NCBI GenBank assembly: GCA_020851455.1
Contig: JADZCT010000038.1
Coordinates: 1 to 64,000, forward strand
From: Gemmatimonadaceae bacterium
GTDB taxonomy: Bacteria > Gemmatimonadota > Gemmatimonadetes > Gemmatimonadales > Gemmatimonadaceae
Direction: 5' to 3'
Length of the DNA: 64,000 bases
The translations under genes were made by a program, and so were the position numbers. This document shows positions 34,060 through 43,504 of this stretch, one piece after another (within the stretch, counting starts at the first letter, position 1; each line of letters starts with the position of its first letter). The notes beneath the pieces are model-generated. The model was not told where the DNA came from, did not search any database, and saw nothing but the letters and a program-made list of their open reading frames with translations.

Positions 34060-37000
34060 CGCTGCGGTACCTCGCGGATCCGGACGGTCGTATCGGCACG
34101 GATGATGCCTCCGGGCATCGTGCGGACGTAGTCAACCAGCGCGTCGAGGTCCACGATGCCCAGGTGCTCGGTTTTCGATTCCGCGTCGGGAATGCCCTGG
34201 CCGTCACCCCCGGTCGCCATGAAGTCGCTCATTGCGATGGTGTAGCGGCGGGCGGGGTCGAGGGGCATTCCGTCAACCGCGAGCTCGACGATGCGCGAAC
34301 CGCGCGGGCGCGAAGCATCGTATGCCAGCTCCGCGCCGCTCACGTGGGAGTTGACGGCGCGGCCTCCGACGACGCGCTCGAAGTAGGCGCGCAGCTCGTC
34401 GCCGGTCACGGTGATGCGAACGAGCAGGTTGCTGAATGGAGACACCTCGAAGAGCGAGCCGTAGGTAACGGATCCCGCGTCGAGGTTGGCGCGGATACCG
34501 CCGTTGTTCATCACGGCCACGTCGGCATGGGCCGCGGCGCGCTGGGCGTCGGCGATGAGGTTCCCGAGCGGGTACTGCGGCCCGGCGCGCCGGAGCGTGG
34601 CCGGAAGCTCTGCGATCGGGCGTGCAATGAGCGCCTGCACGGGCGACATGGCATTGGCGACGATGCGCGCGATGGCCGGGTCGGCGGGAATGGTGTCGGT
34701 CCCGACGAACACGACCGTCGGGTCGAGGCTGCCGCGGGCGGAGCGGTCGAGCGGCAGGTCAACATAGGCCACCGAGCGTCCGCTCGATCGCGCGCGAATG
34801 AGCGGCACGCCCGCGATGACGGCGGTGAACTCGTTGTGGAGGTGCCCACCCACGATGGCGTCAATGTTACCCGCGGCGGCGCGCGCGAGGTCGGCCATCT
34901 CGCCGTCGCAAGTCTGTGGGTTGCAGGACGCCCCTGCATGCGCGATGACTATTACGACGTCGGCTCCCCGTGCGCGGAGCGCCTTCGCGCGCGCGTTCAC
35001 GATGGGCGCGGGCGCGGGGAATCGGAGGTTCGCGACATTTCGCGCCATCGTGACCTGAGGCGTGCTCACGGTGGCGAGCCCGACGATCCCGATGCGGACG
35101 CCTCCGCGCTCGACGATCGTGTCGGCGCGGATCCACGGGACCGGGCGGCCGTCGGCGAGGGTAACGTTGGCGGCGAGCATTGCGTAGTTGGCGTCGCGCA
35201 TGCGCGCGCGGAGCGTATCCTGGCCCCAGTCGAAGTCGTGGTTGCCGATGGCCGCGGCTGCGTAGCCGAGGGCGTTGTAGAGCGCGACGATCGGGCGCCC
35301 GAAGGCGAGGTTCGACGCCGGCGTACCCTGGAACTCGTCGCCGCCGTCAACGAGCACCGACACGCAGCTGCCCGAGCAGCCTGCCTCGACGCGCTTGACC
35401 GCGGTGGCAAACTGCGCCGCCCCGCCGCGGAGCCCGGCGTTGCCGTCGGGGCGGGCCTCGAGCGCGCCGTGGAAGTCGTTCGTCGAGACGATGCGGAGGA
35501 CAGCGGGCCTGCCGCCCGGGCGGGCGGCAGGCGCGGCCGCTGCCGGCGAGCCGGCGGCAGAGCGCGCCGGGCTCTTCACGGCGTCGAAGTCCGCCTCGCC
35601 GTTCAGCGCCTGCTGAACCTGGGCTGCGAGCGAAGCCGGGAGCAGCCGCCACGACCGCGTGAAGTAGTCGGCGGGCCTGAGCGTTCCCCTGCGCGCGACT
35701 TCCTCGATGAGCAACTGGCGCACCTCGCGCTGGTCGTCGGCCACGACCGGAGCGCCGATGAGCATTCCGTAGCCGCCGGTTCCGCTCGCACGGTAGTTGG
35801 AGAGCGCGACGTTGAACGAGTCTGTGGCCGCGACCGGCCGCCCGCGCACGGCCAGTCCGACGATGCGCGAGCCGGCCGCGCGACCGAGGTCAACGTCGTA
35901 TGACGCGCCGACGACGACCTCGAAGTTGTAGCCGATGAACGCGGGGTCGGGCGCGGCCTTCGCGGCGGCGCCGCTGCCGGTGACCTTGTAATACTCGGCG
36001 CTGCGTTCGAGAAACGCCTTGAGCTGCGCGCCGGAGAGCCGGAGCACTCGGATGGTGTTGTCGTACGGATACAGCTGCGCGAGCCGCGCGGCTGTGATCT
36101 TGCCGGCAGGCATGCGGACGCGCGTCGAGAAGACCGCGGTGGACGCAAGATCCGCCCCGGTCGCGCGCCGCATCACCTCGCCGATGAAGTCAATGATGGG
36201 CGTGTCGGCCGTGCGCGAAGAGTCGGTGCGCCACGCGACGTCGGTGGTGCCGATCATCGTGTTTGCCCACGTGCGGGCAGCTTCATGGCCTGCCTCGACG
36301 GCCGCTACCACCGACGGATCTTCCCCGTGACCCGCCGCGCGCACGATCACGCCCCGTCTGGAAACCACGCGCCACCCCGGGCCGCTGCGCTCCATGCGCA
36401 GCGATACGATGGACGCGCTCGCGCCCCAGTTGCGGGGCTGCACGAGGAGGACGCCGTTGATGGTGGTGTCGGCGACCTCGCGATGGGAATGGCCGAAGAC
36501 GATCACGTCCACGTCTGGCACGTCGCGCGCGACCTCGGCCATGGGGTTCTCCGGGGGGATCCCGGCCACCGCCACGCCGCCGCCCGGGCCGCCGTCGAGC
36601 CCCGCGTGCGCGAGCACGATCACGACGTCGGCGCCCGCGGCGCGCGCCGCCCTGGCCTGAGTGCGCACCGACGCGAGAATGTCGCCGAGCGTCGCCTTGC
36701 CATCGAGGTTGAGCTTGTCCCAGACCATGGACCACGGCGTCGTCTCGCCGATCACGGCGATGCGAACCCCCTCGCGCTCGATCCACGCGACTGCGGGCCA
36801 CGCGGGCCGGCCGTCCAGCCGCGAGACGTTCGCCGCGACAACGGGGAACCGGGCTCCGGAGAGGGCGCGGTCGAGCGCGGGGAGGCCGTAGTTGAACTCA
36901 TGGTTCCCGAGGACGACGGCGTCGTAGCGCATCGCATTCATCGCGGCGACGATCGGGTTCGGGCCGCGCGCGTCCGTGCGCGAAGCCACGTACGCCACGG

Positions 37001-37262
37001 GCGTACCCTGCAGGAAGTCGCCGGCGTCGAGAAGAATCGTACCCAGCGGGAACGCGCGCCTCACCGAGTCAACGACGGTCGCAAGCCGGGCAAGGCCGCG
37101 GGCCGACTCGGCGGTGTCGGCGAAGTAGTCCCACCCGCGGATGTGGCCGTGCGTGTCGGTGGTTGATACGATCCGAAGGTCAACCGCCTGGGCGCCGGCC
37201 GGGCGCGGCGCCGCAGCGGCGAGAAGGCCTGCTGCTGCCGCGAGTGCGAAGGTGCGTCTCAT
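34056..37262 (-). CDS. Tandem double 5'-nucleotidase, secreted
   Basis: A 1068-residue exported protein holding two complete 5'-nucleotidase units. Unit 1 (about 30-560) has TDTHGHIRG, LLDAGDFLQGTP, GNHEFNYG, IVLAHAG and VFGHSHRE, then a 5-nucleotidase C domain. An Ala/Pro-rich linker leads to unit 2 (about 590-1065) with TNDFHGALEARPDGN, DGGDEFQGTP, GNHDFDWGQ, IAHAGASCN and VGGHLHNEF, then NNGGIRANLDAGSV. Both metal sites look intact. It probably hydrolyses extracellular nucleotides or cyclic 2',3'-nucleotides to nucleosides. The start at 37262 follows a TAATTT box by seven bases; a TTG at 37271 falls inside that box. First gene of the salvage operon. Confidence 0.9.
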   Translation of the reverse strand: MRRTFALAAAAGLLAAAAPRPAGAQAVDLRIVSTTDTHGHIRGWDYFADTAESARGLARLATVVDSVRRAFPLGTILLDAGDFLQGTPVAYVASRTDARGPNPIVAAMNAMRYDAVVLGNHEFNYGLPALDRALSGARFPVVAANVSRLDGRPAWPAVAWIEREGVRIAVIGETTPWSMVWDKLNLDGKATLGDILASVRTQARAARAAGADVVIVLAHAGLDGGPGGGVAVAGIPPENPMAEVARDVPDVDVIVFGHSHREVADTTINGVLLVQPRNWGASASIVSLRMERSGPGWRVVSRRGVIVRAAGHGEDPSVVAAVEAGHEAARTWANTMIGTTDVAWRTDSSRTADTPIIDFIGEVMRRATGADLASTAVFSTRVRMPAGKITAARLAQLYPYDNTIRVLRLSGAQLKAFLERSAEYYKVTGSGAAAKAAPDPAFIGYNFEVVVGASYDVDLGRAAGSRIVGLAVRGRPVAATDSFNVALSNYRASGTGGYGMLIGAPVVADDQREVRQLLIEEVARRGTLRPADYFTRSWRLLPASLAAQVQQALNGEADFDAVKSPARSAAGSPAAAAPAARPGGRPAVLRIVSTNDFHGALEARPDGNAGLRGGAAQFATAVKRVEAGCSGSCVSVLVDGGDEFQGTPASNLAFGRPIVALYNALGYAAAAIGNHDFDWGQDTLRARMRDANYAMLAANVTLADGRPVPWIRADTIVERGGVRIGIVGLATVSTPQVTMARNVANLRFPAPAPIVNARAKALRARGADVVIVIAHAGASCNPQTCDGEMADLARAAAGNIDAIVGGHLHNEFTAVIAGVPLIRARSSGRSVAYVDLPLDRSARGSLDPTVVFVGTDTIPADPAIARIVANAMSPVQALIARPIAELPATLRRAGPQYPLGNLIADAQRAAAHADVAVMNNGGIRANLDAGSVTYGSLFEVSPFSNLLVRITVTGDELRAYFERVVGGRAVNSHVSGAELAYDASRPRGSRIVELAVDGMPLDPARRYTIAMSDFMATGGDGQGIPDAESKTEHLGIVDLDALVDYVRTMPGGIIRADTTVRIREVPQR

Positions 37263-37323
37263 CGTGAACAAATTACCCCGGCCGCGGCAGGACGTGCGAG
37301 GTCGCCCGTGCTAGTATTCGCCT

Positions 37324-37947
37324 GTGCGCACCCTGATCATCGGCATCGCCGGCGGCTCCGGATCCGGCAAGACGACAGTCGTGCGGCGGATGGCAGCGGC
37401 CCTCGCGCCCGCCAGCGTCGCGCAGATGGACATGGACGCCTACTACCGGCATCACCCCGGGATGACGCTCGACGAGCGCCGGCAGCTCAACTGGGACCAT
37501 CCCGACGCGCTCGACATCGAGCTCTTCGTCCGACACCTCGACGCGCTTGCCCGCGGAGAGGCGGTGGACAAGCCGGTTTACGACTACGCGACGCACCTGA
37601 GGCGGCCCGAGCCGGAGCGGATCGGCCCCGCCGACGTCGTGATCGTGGACGGGATTCTCCTGTTCGTGGACGCAGCCGTCCGCGCGCGCCTCGACCTCAA
37701 GGCGTTCGTGGACGCGGACGCGGACGAGCGCTTCGTGAGGCGCCTGCGCCGCGACGTGTCCGAGCGCGGCCGGCCGATGGACGAGATCATAGAGCAGTAC
37801 CTGAATACGGTGAAGCCGATGCACCTGCAGTTCGTGGAGCCCACCAAGCGGTACGCCGACGTCATCGTGCCGCGCGGCGGCGACAACATCGTCGCGATTG
37901 ACCTCCTCGTGTCCATGGTGCAGCAGCGGCTCGATGGTGTGGCCTGA
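37324..37947 (+). CDS. udk: Uridine/cytidine kinase
   Basis: Phosphorylates uridine or cytidine in pyrimidine salvage. The 207 residues begin with Walker A GIAGGSGSGKTTVVRRM, then MDMDAYYRHHPGMT, the LNWDHPDALDIELF block and VVIVDGILLF, and later RRLRRDVSERGRPMDE and YADVIVPRGGDN. All are typical of Udk. The start is GTG, preceded six bases upstream by a TAGTAT box and no Shine-Dalgarno sequence. It is divergent from the double nucleotidase operon across 61 bp, so purine and pyrimidine salvage genes face each other. Confidence 0.95.
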   Translation: MRTLIIGIAGGSGSGKTTVVRRMAAALAPASVAQMDMDAYYRHHPGMTLDERRQLNWDHPDALDIELFVRHLDALARGEAVDKPVYDYATHLRRPEPERIGPADVVIVDGILLFVDAAVRARLDLKAFVDADADERFVRRLRRDVSERGRPMDEIIEQYLNTVKPMHLQFVEPTKRYADVIVPRGGDNIVAIDLLVSMVQQRLDGVA

Positions 37948-37951
37948 CCGC

Positions 37952-39583
37952 ATGACGCAACACCGCCTCCGCGTCCAGCCCGGCAGCGTGCAGCCGCGCC
38001 CGCCGCGCGAGGCAGGCACTCAGCGCATCGCCGCGATCGGGATCGGGTCGAACTCCATCCGCCAGATCGTCGCCGACATCGCGCCCAGCGGCACCATGCG
38101 GGTGGTTGACGAGATGAAGGCGGCGCCCCGCCTCGCGGCCGGGCTTGGCCGCCACGGGCGGCTCTCGGACGAGGTGATGGCGCGCGCGATCGAGGCGCTC
38201 GGGCGAATGGCGACGCTGGCCCGCCAGGTCGGCGCGCGCCGGATCGAGGCGGTGGCCACCAGCGCGGTGCGCGAGGCAACGAACGGGGCTGCCTTCATCG
38301 CAGCCGTGCGCGCGGAGACAGGGCTCAAGGTGCGCATTCTCGCGGGCGCGGAGGAAGCGCGGCTCGCCTACCGGTCGGCGCTTGCCCACTTCGAGATGGG
38401 CAAGGGCCGCGCGGTCGTGGTTGACATCGGCGGCGGCTCGCTCGAGCTGGCGCTCGCGGCGGAAGGGATCGTCGAGCGGCTCATCTCGCTCCCGTTCGGC
38501 GCCGTGCGGCTGACGGAGCGATTCATCGAGAAGCACCCCGGCCCGCGCGGCGTGGAGAAGCTCCGCAAGCGCGTGCGCCGCGAGATCGAGCGTGCCCTCC
38601 CCATCCGGAACTGGCGTGGCGCCGACGTCATCGGATCCGGCGGCACGTTCACCAACCTCGCGGGGATCTTCCTCGCCCAGCAGGGGATGCGCGCCGCGCG
38701 CTCGGTGCACGGCACGAGAATTCCGCCAGGCGACGTGGAGGCCATCCTGCAGATGCTGGCGGGGATGACGCCCGAAGAGCGGCTCGCGGTGCCGGGGCTC
38801 AACCCGGGCCGCGCCGACATCATCGTCGCCGGGCTCGCCGTGGTGGCGGAGGTGGTTGGGCGCGTGCAGCCCTCGGGCGTGACAGCGTCGGCGTTCGGAA
38901 TCCGCGAGGGACTGCTTCTCGACACGGCGAGGGTCGTACCGGCGGTGGCGGATCCGGGGGAAGCGCGGGAGCGCTCGGTACGCGAGTTCGCCGAGCGGTG
39001 CCGTTACGAGGCAGCGCACTCGCGCCAGGTGCAGCGGCTGGCATTGCAGATCTTCGACTCCCTCGGCGTCCGGCTCGGGCTCACCCCCGCCGACCGCGGG
39101 ATCCTCGCCGACGCCGCCCTGCTGCACGACGTCGGCTACCACATCAACTACGACGGCCACCACAAGCACTCGTTCCACCTCGTGCTCCACGCCGACCTGC
39201 TGGGGGTGCCGCCGGACGAGCAGGTGATGATCGCGCACGTCGCGCGCTTCCACCGCGGGGCGCCGCCGAGCAGGAAGCGCCACCGCGGCTTCGCGCAGCT
39301 CGATCGGCCCATGCGGCGGCGGATCCGGGCGCTCTCGGCGATTCTGAGAGTGGCGGACGGCCTCGACCGCGGTCACGCAGCGGCGGTTGAACTCGTGAGG
39401 GTGCGCTGGGTCGAGCGCGCGGTGCGCATCACGCCGGTCGCGAGCGGCGACGCCGCTTCGCTCCGGCTCGAACTGTGGGGCGCCGCGCGCAAGGCGGCGC
39501 TGCTGGCGCGCGTGGCTGGAGTGCCGGTCGAAGTGATCGGCCCCGACGGCAAGCCGGTCGAGCCGGACGCCGGCCGCGGCTGA
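37952..39583 (+). CDS. Ppx/GppA phosphatase with C-terminal HD domain
   Basis: A 543-residue exopolyphosphatase or pppGpp phosphatase. The ASKHA-fold N-terminal part (about 25-330) has IGIGSNSIRQIV, AGAEEARLAYRSA, VVVDIGGGSLEL and IGSGGTFTNLA, with the catalytic Glu expected in the AEEARL region. The C-terminal part is an HD domain: HSRQVQRLALQI, ALLHDVGYHINYDGHHKHS and the VADGLDRGHAAAV end. This layout fits long-form Ppx (Ppx2/GppA-HD). It starts four bases after udk and converges on ppk with a three-base gap, so polyP making and breaking genes sit face to face. Confidence 0.9.
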   Translation: MTQHRLRVQPGSVQPRPPREAGTQRIAAIGIGSNSIRQIVADIAPSGTMRVVDEMKAAPRLAAGLGRHGRLSDEVMARAIEALGRMATLARQVGARRIEAVATSAVREATNGAAFIAAVRAETGLKVRILAGAEEARLAYRSALAHFEMGKGRAVVVDIGGGSLELALAAEGIVERLISLPFGAVRLTERFIEKHPGPRGVEKLRKRVRREIERALPIRNWRGADVIGSGGTFTNLAGIFLAQQGMRAARSVHGTRIPPGDVEAILQMLAGMTPEERLAVPGLNPGRADIIVAGLAVVAEVVGRVQPSGVTASAFGIREGLLLDTARVVPAVADPGEARERSVREFAERCRYEAAHSRQVQRLALQIFDSLGVRLGLTPADRGILADAALLHDVGYHINYDGHHKHSFHLVLHADLLGVPPDEQVMIAHVARFHRGAPPSRKRHRGFAQLDRPMRRRIRALSAILRVADGLDRGHAAAVELVRVRWVERAVRITPVASGDAASLRLELWGAARKAALLARVAGVPVEVIGPDGKPVEPDAGRG

Positions 39584-39586
39584 CCG

Positions 39587-41671
39587 TCAGCCGGAGAAAA
39601 GCCCCCATGAGTCGCGGAGCAGCCGCTGCTGAGTCGCGCGGTCGCTGCCGGGTTCCGGCAACCTTCGCGCGTAGCTGCCGCCGGACGTGAGATCCCATGC
39701 CTGCCGGTCGTCGGCAAGGCACGTGCGCAGGAGCGACGCCAGCAGCGGGTGCAGCGAAGCGTCGTCAATCGGGACGGCCACCTCGACCCGCCGGCTGAAG
39801 TTGCGCGGCATCCAGTCGGCCGAGGCGATGTAGTACTCGGCGGCTCCGCCGTTGGCGAAGTGCCAGACGCGCGAATGCTCCAGGAACCGGCCGATGATGC
39901 TCACGACGCGAATGTTGTCGGAGGCGCCGGGAACGCCCGGGCGCAGGCAGCAGATCCCGCGGACGACGAGGTCAACCCGCACGCCCGCGCGGGATGCGTC
40001 GTAGAGCGCCTCGATCGTCTCTCTGTCCACGAGCGCGTTCATCTTCGCGATGATGCGCCCCTGCACGCCCTCGCGGGCGTGCGCGGCCTCGCGCTGGATG
40101 AGCTGGATCACCCGCTCCCGCATCCCCGTGGGCGCGACGATGAGGCGTCGGTACACCCTCTGGTGCGAGAAGCCCGTGAGGAGGTTGAAGAGGTCGCTGA
40201 CGTCGGCGCCTACGGGCTCGTTGCAGGTGAAAAGCCCGATGTCGGTGTACACGCGCGCCGTCTTGCCGTTGTAGTTCCCGGTCGAGATGTGCACGTAACG
40301 CCGGATGCCGTCGGGCTCACGGCGCACGACGAGCGCGACCTTGGCGTGCGTCTTGAGCCCCGGCATTCCGTAGGCCACGTGCACGCCGAACGACTCGAGC
40401 GTGCGCGCCCAGGTGATGTTGTTCACCTCCTCGAACCGCGCCTGGAGTTCCACCAGCACAGCCACCTGGATGCCACGCTCGGCCGCCTCGGTGAGGGCGC
40501 GCACGATGGCGCCATCGCCCGACGTGCGGTAGAGCGTCATCTTGATCGCGAGCACCGCGTCGTCGCGGCTCGCCGCCTCGATGAACTGCTCGACGGTCGC
40601 AGCGAACGAGTCGTAGGGGTGGTGAACGAGAAGGTCGCGTTCGCGAATCACTTCGAAGATGGACCGCTCGGGCTCACGCAGCGGCGCCGGCACGCTCGGC
40701 GTGAACGGCGGGTCGCGAAGGACAGGCAGTTCGAGCCCCGCGAGGGCGAGGAGGTCGCCCATGTCCAGCAGCGGGCCGTGCTCGTGAATGTCGGCGTCGG
40801 CGAGGGGGAGCGCGTCCTCGTCCTCCGGCTCGCGGAGCTCGTCGAGCAGCAGCGCGCGGACAGCCGGCGGCGTCCCCGCCTGCGCCTCCAGCCGAACCAC
40901 CTCGCCGAACCGCCGCTGGAACACCTGCTCCTCGATGAGCGCGAGGAAGTCCTCCGATTCCTCGCTGTCGGCGAGTTCGAGGTCGGAATAGCGCGTGATG
41001 CGGAATGCGTGCGAACTGACGACCTGCATGCCCGGAAAGAGGGCGCCGAGCTGCGAGCCGATGATTTCCTCGAGCGGCACGAACTCGTTCGTCCGCCCCG
41101 GGACAGGTACCCAGCGCGGAAGTGACTTGGGCACCTTCACGCGGGCGAACCGGTCCACTCCTCTTTCCGGGTCGCGCAACTCGACGGCCAGCGAGAGCGA
41201 GAGGTTGGAGATGTACGGGAAGGGATGCCCCGGGTCCACCGCCAGCGGCGTCAGCACGGGGTACACCTGCGCCGCGAAGAACGCGTCGAGCCCCTGGCGC
41301 TCGACCGCAGTGACATCCGCCATGGCGACGATGCGGACGCCATACTCGGCGAGTCGCGGCAGGAGGTCGCCGTAAAGGCAGCGCTGGGCCGCCTCGATCA
41401 TCTCGCGGACACGCGCCGAGATCAGGTCGAGTTGCTCCTGCGGCGGCATGCCGTCGGGCGCCGCGTTCGCGAACCGGCCAGCCACCTGGCGCCTCAGCCC
41501 GGCAACCCGCACCATGTAGAACTCGTCGAGGTTGGTCCCGAAGATCGCGAGGAACTTCAGACGCTCGAGGAGCGGCACGCGCTCGTCGAACGCCTCGGCC
41601 AGGACGCGCGCGTTGAACTCGAGCCACGACAGCTCGCGGTTCAGGAAAAGCGGCCCGGGCTGCGTCGGCAC
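39587..41671 (-). CDS. ppk1: Polyphosphate kinase 1
   Basis: Makes polyphosphate from ATP at the membrane. About 694 residues: FLNRELSWLEFNARVL at the N domain, GTNLDEFYMVRVAGL, PYISNLSLSLAVEL, then the catalytic phospholipase D-like domains with HHPYDSFAATVEQFI, MTLYRTSGDGAIV, LKTHAKVALVV and the phospho-His region YVHISTGNYNGKTARVYTD. SADWMPRNFSRRVEVAVPI lies near the end. I chose GTG at 41671, directly after the pit stop, because it places ELSWLEF 13 residues in, as in known PPK1. A TTG at 41722 would overlap pit by 47 bases. Last gene of a DUF47-pit-ppk1 run. Confidence 0.95.
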   Translation of the reverse strand: MPTQPGPLFLNRELSWLEFNARVLAEAFDERVPLLERLKFLAIFGTNLDEFYMVRVAGLRRQVAGRFANAAPDGMPPQEQLDLISARVREMIEAAQRCLYGDLLPRLAEYGVRIVAMADVTAVERQGLDAFFAAQVYPVLTPLAVDPGHPFPYISNLSLSLAVELRDPERGVDRFARVKVPKSLPRWVPVPGRTNEFVPLEEIIGSQLGALFPGMQVVSSHAFRITRYSDLELADSEESEDFLALIEEQVFQRRFGEVVRLEAQAGTPPAVRALLLDELREPEDEDALPLADADIHEHGPLLDMGDLLALAGLELPVLRDPPFTPSVPAPLREPERSIFEVIRERDLLVHHPYDSFAATVEQFIEAASRDDAVLAIKMTLYRTSGDGAIVRALTEAAERGIQVAVLVELQARFEEVNNITWARTLESFGVHVAYGMPGLKTHAKVALVVRREPDGIRRYVHISTGNYNGKTARVYTDIGLFTCNEPVGADVSDLFNLLTGFSHQRVYRRLIVAPTGMRERVIQLIQREAAHAREGVQGRIIAKMNALVDRETIEALYDASRAGVRVDLVVRGICCLRPGVPGASDNIRVVSIIGRFLEHSRVWHFANGGAAEYYIASADWMPRNFSRRVEVAVPIDDASLHPLLASLLRTCLADDRQAWDLTSGGSYARRLPEPGSDRATQQRLLRDSWGLFSG

Positions 41672-41675
41672 GGAA

Positions 41676-42713
41676 CTAGAGGGTGACGATCCGGCTGAGG
41701 ACGAGATAGCTGGCCCCGGCAATCGCGGCCGCAGCCGGGATGGTGATGACCCACGCCCAGACGATCCGCCCGGCCAGACCCCACCGAACCCCGGAAAGTC
41801 GCTGCGTCGCGCCCACGCCGACGATCGAGCCCGTGATCGTATGGGTGGTGCTCACCGGGACGCCAAGCTTCGAGGCATACAGTATCACCAGGGCGCCCGC
41901 GCCCTCGGCGCAGAACCCGCTCACCGGCTTGAGCCGCGTGATGCGCGAGCCCATGGTGTGCACGATCCGCCACCCGCCGAGGAGCGTCCCGAGCGAGATC
42001 GCCGCGTACGCGGGGAGCGCGACCCACTTCGGCACGACGCCCGCGTCAGCCAGGTAGAGGTGGTGCAGGAAGCCCGTCTGCTCCGCGAAGCGGTGATTCT
42101 CGGCGACGAGCAGGGCCACGATCACGCCCATCGTCTTCTGCGCGTCGTTCTCGCCGTGCGCGAACGAGAGCATCGCCGAGCTGACGAGCTGGCCCGGCCG
42201 GAAGAGCCGGTCCACGAGATGCGGGGTAGCGAAGCGGAGGATGTTGAAGACGGCGACCATCAGGGCGAGGGCAACCAGCATGCCAAGGAGCGGCGACACC
42301 GCGATCGCGGCGACCGTCTCGATCCATTTAGTGCCCCAGGTGAGGGCGGCGAGGCCGCCCTTGGTGAGCGCCGCGCCGGCGAACCCGCCAATCAGGGCAT
42401 GCGAGGAGCTGGACGGAATCCCGTAGAACCAGGTGAGCAGGTTCCAGGCGATCGCACCGATGAGGGCAGCGCAGATCACGTTCGCATCCACGACCGACTG
42501 GAGCACATAGCCGCTGCTCACAGCCTTCGCCACGGCCGTCGAGCCGAAGAACGCGGCGGCGAAGTTGAACGATGCGGCCCAGACGACAGCGGCGAACGGC
42601 GAGAGCACGCGCGTGCCGACGATGGTGGCAATCGAGTTCGCCGAGTCGTGAAACCCGTTGATGAAGTCGAACACGTACGCGATGACGATGATCGCGACTA
42701 CATAGATGACCAC
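41676..42713 (-). CDS. Low-affinity inorganic phosphate transporter (Pit)
   Basis: A 345-residue PiT-family phosphate permease driven by protons or sodium. The two repeat signatures are plain: GFHDSANSIATIVGTRVL at the N-terminus and AHGENDAQKTMGVI in the second half, with GVPVSTTHTITGSIVG and YGIPSSSSHALIGG as the paired loops. About nine to ten membrane segments. Start codon GTG. It follows the DUF47 gene by six bases and precedes ppk1 by four, so phosphate import is physically linked to polyphosphate storage. Confidence 0.95.
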   Translation of the reverse strand: MVIYVVAIIVIAYVFDFINGFHDSANSIATIVGTRVLSPFAAVVWAASFNFAAAFFGSTAVAKAVSSGYVLQSVVDANVICAALIGAIAWNLLTWFYGIPSSSSHALIGGFAGAALTKGGLAALTWGTKWIETVAAIAVSPLLGMLVALALMVAVFNILRFATPHLVDRLFRPGQLVSSAMLSFAHGENDAQKTMGVIVALLVAENHRFAEQTGFLHHLYLADAGVVPKWVALPAYAAISLGTLLGGWRIVHTMGSRITRLKPVSGFCAEGAGALVILYASKLGVPVSTTHTITGSIVGVGATQRLSGVRWGLAGRIVWAWVITIPAAAAIAGASYLVLSRIVTL

Positions 42714-42719
42714 GGCCGG

Positions 42720-43337
42720 TCAGCTGTTCTTGATCGAGATGCTCCCGAGCACGTTCAGGACGTCTTCACACTCGTCAATCGCGTGCTCGATGTTGTCGTA
42801 CAGCTCTTTCCAGGTGATGATCTCGATCGGGTTCGACGTGTCGCCGGAAAAGAGCGCGCCCACGGCGTCCGAGTAGACGGCGTCGCCTTCCTCCTCGAGC
42901 GCCTTCATGACCCGCCCGAGCCGCGCCACTTCCTTGGGCTGCCGCAGCTTCTGCACGGCCTCCTTGATCGTGGTGGTTGCCCGCACGAGGATATCGGTGA
43001 GCTGGATTGCCGGCTCCCTGCCCGTCTTGATGTGGAACATCTTCGCGCGTCGCGCCGTACCGTCCATCAGGTCAACGACGTTGTCGAGCCGCGTGGCAAG
43101 AGCGTGGATATCTTCGCGGTCGAGCGGGGTAACGAAGCTCTGATCGAGACGGGTGACGACCTGGAGCATGATGCCGTCCGCCTCGTGTTCGAGCGCCTTG
43201 ATCCGCTGGGCGTGCTCCTCCAGACGCTCCGGGTGGGCGAACAGTTCCTCGAGGACGGCAGCCGACTGGGTCATGCGGTCGGCAAGGGCATCGAAGAGTT
43301 CGAAGAATCCTTCGTCCTTCGGAATGAGGCGCACCAA
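42720..43337 (-). CDS. DUF47 (PhoU-like) Pit accessory protein
   Basis: A 205-residue all-helical PhoU-like protein of the DUF47 family that regularly precedes pit genes and probably gates the transporter. Seen: IPKDEGFFELFDALADRM, ALEHEADGIMLQVV, FVTPLDREDIHALATRLDNVVDLMDG (the family core) and a final EITWKEL-like ITWKELYDNIEHAIDECED. The start is TTG at 43337 with GGAG six bases upstream; a GTG three bases later is equally possible. Operon with pit (6-bp gap) and ppk1. Confidence 0.92.
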   Translation of the reverse strand: MVRLIPKDEGFFELFDALADRMTQSAAVLEELFAHPERLEEHAQRIKALEHEADGIMLQVVTRLDQSFVTPLDREDIHALATRLDNVVDLMDGTARRAKMFHIKTGREPAIQLTDILVRATTTIKEAVQKLRQPKEVARLGRVMKALEEEGDAVYSDAVGALFSGDTSNPIEIITWKELYDNIEHAIDECEDVLNVLGSISIKNS

Positions 43338-43504
43338 TGGTGGCTCCGGCGGGGGATCGTGAGAGGGCGCGACGCTGCTGAAAAGTACCGATCGGCCATC
43401 AATCCCGGCATGGGGCGCGTATGGCCCGCTCGCGGCACAGCGCTAACCCGTTACCCGGCAACGCGTTGATCCCCCAGCACGTGCCGGTGGATCACAACCA
43501 GCAG

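Noticed and set aside
39587-41722. TTG at 41722 as the ppk1 start
   Set aside because: It would overlap pit by 47 bases and add 17 low-complexity residues. GTG at 41671 gives the usual short N-terminus before ELSWLEF.
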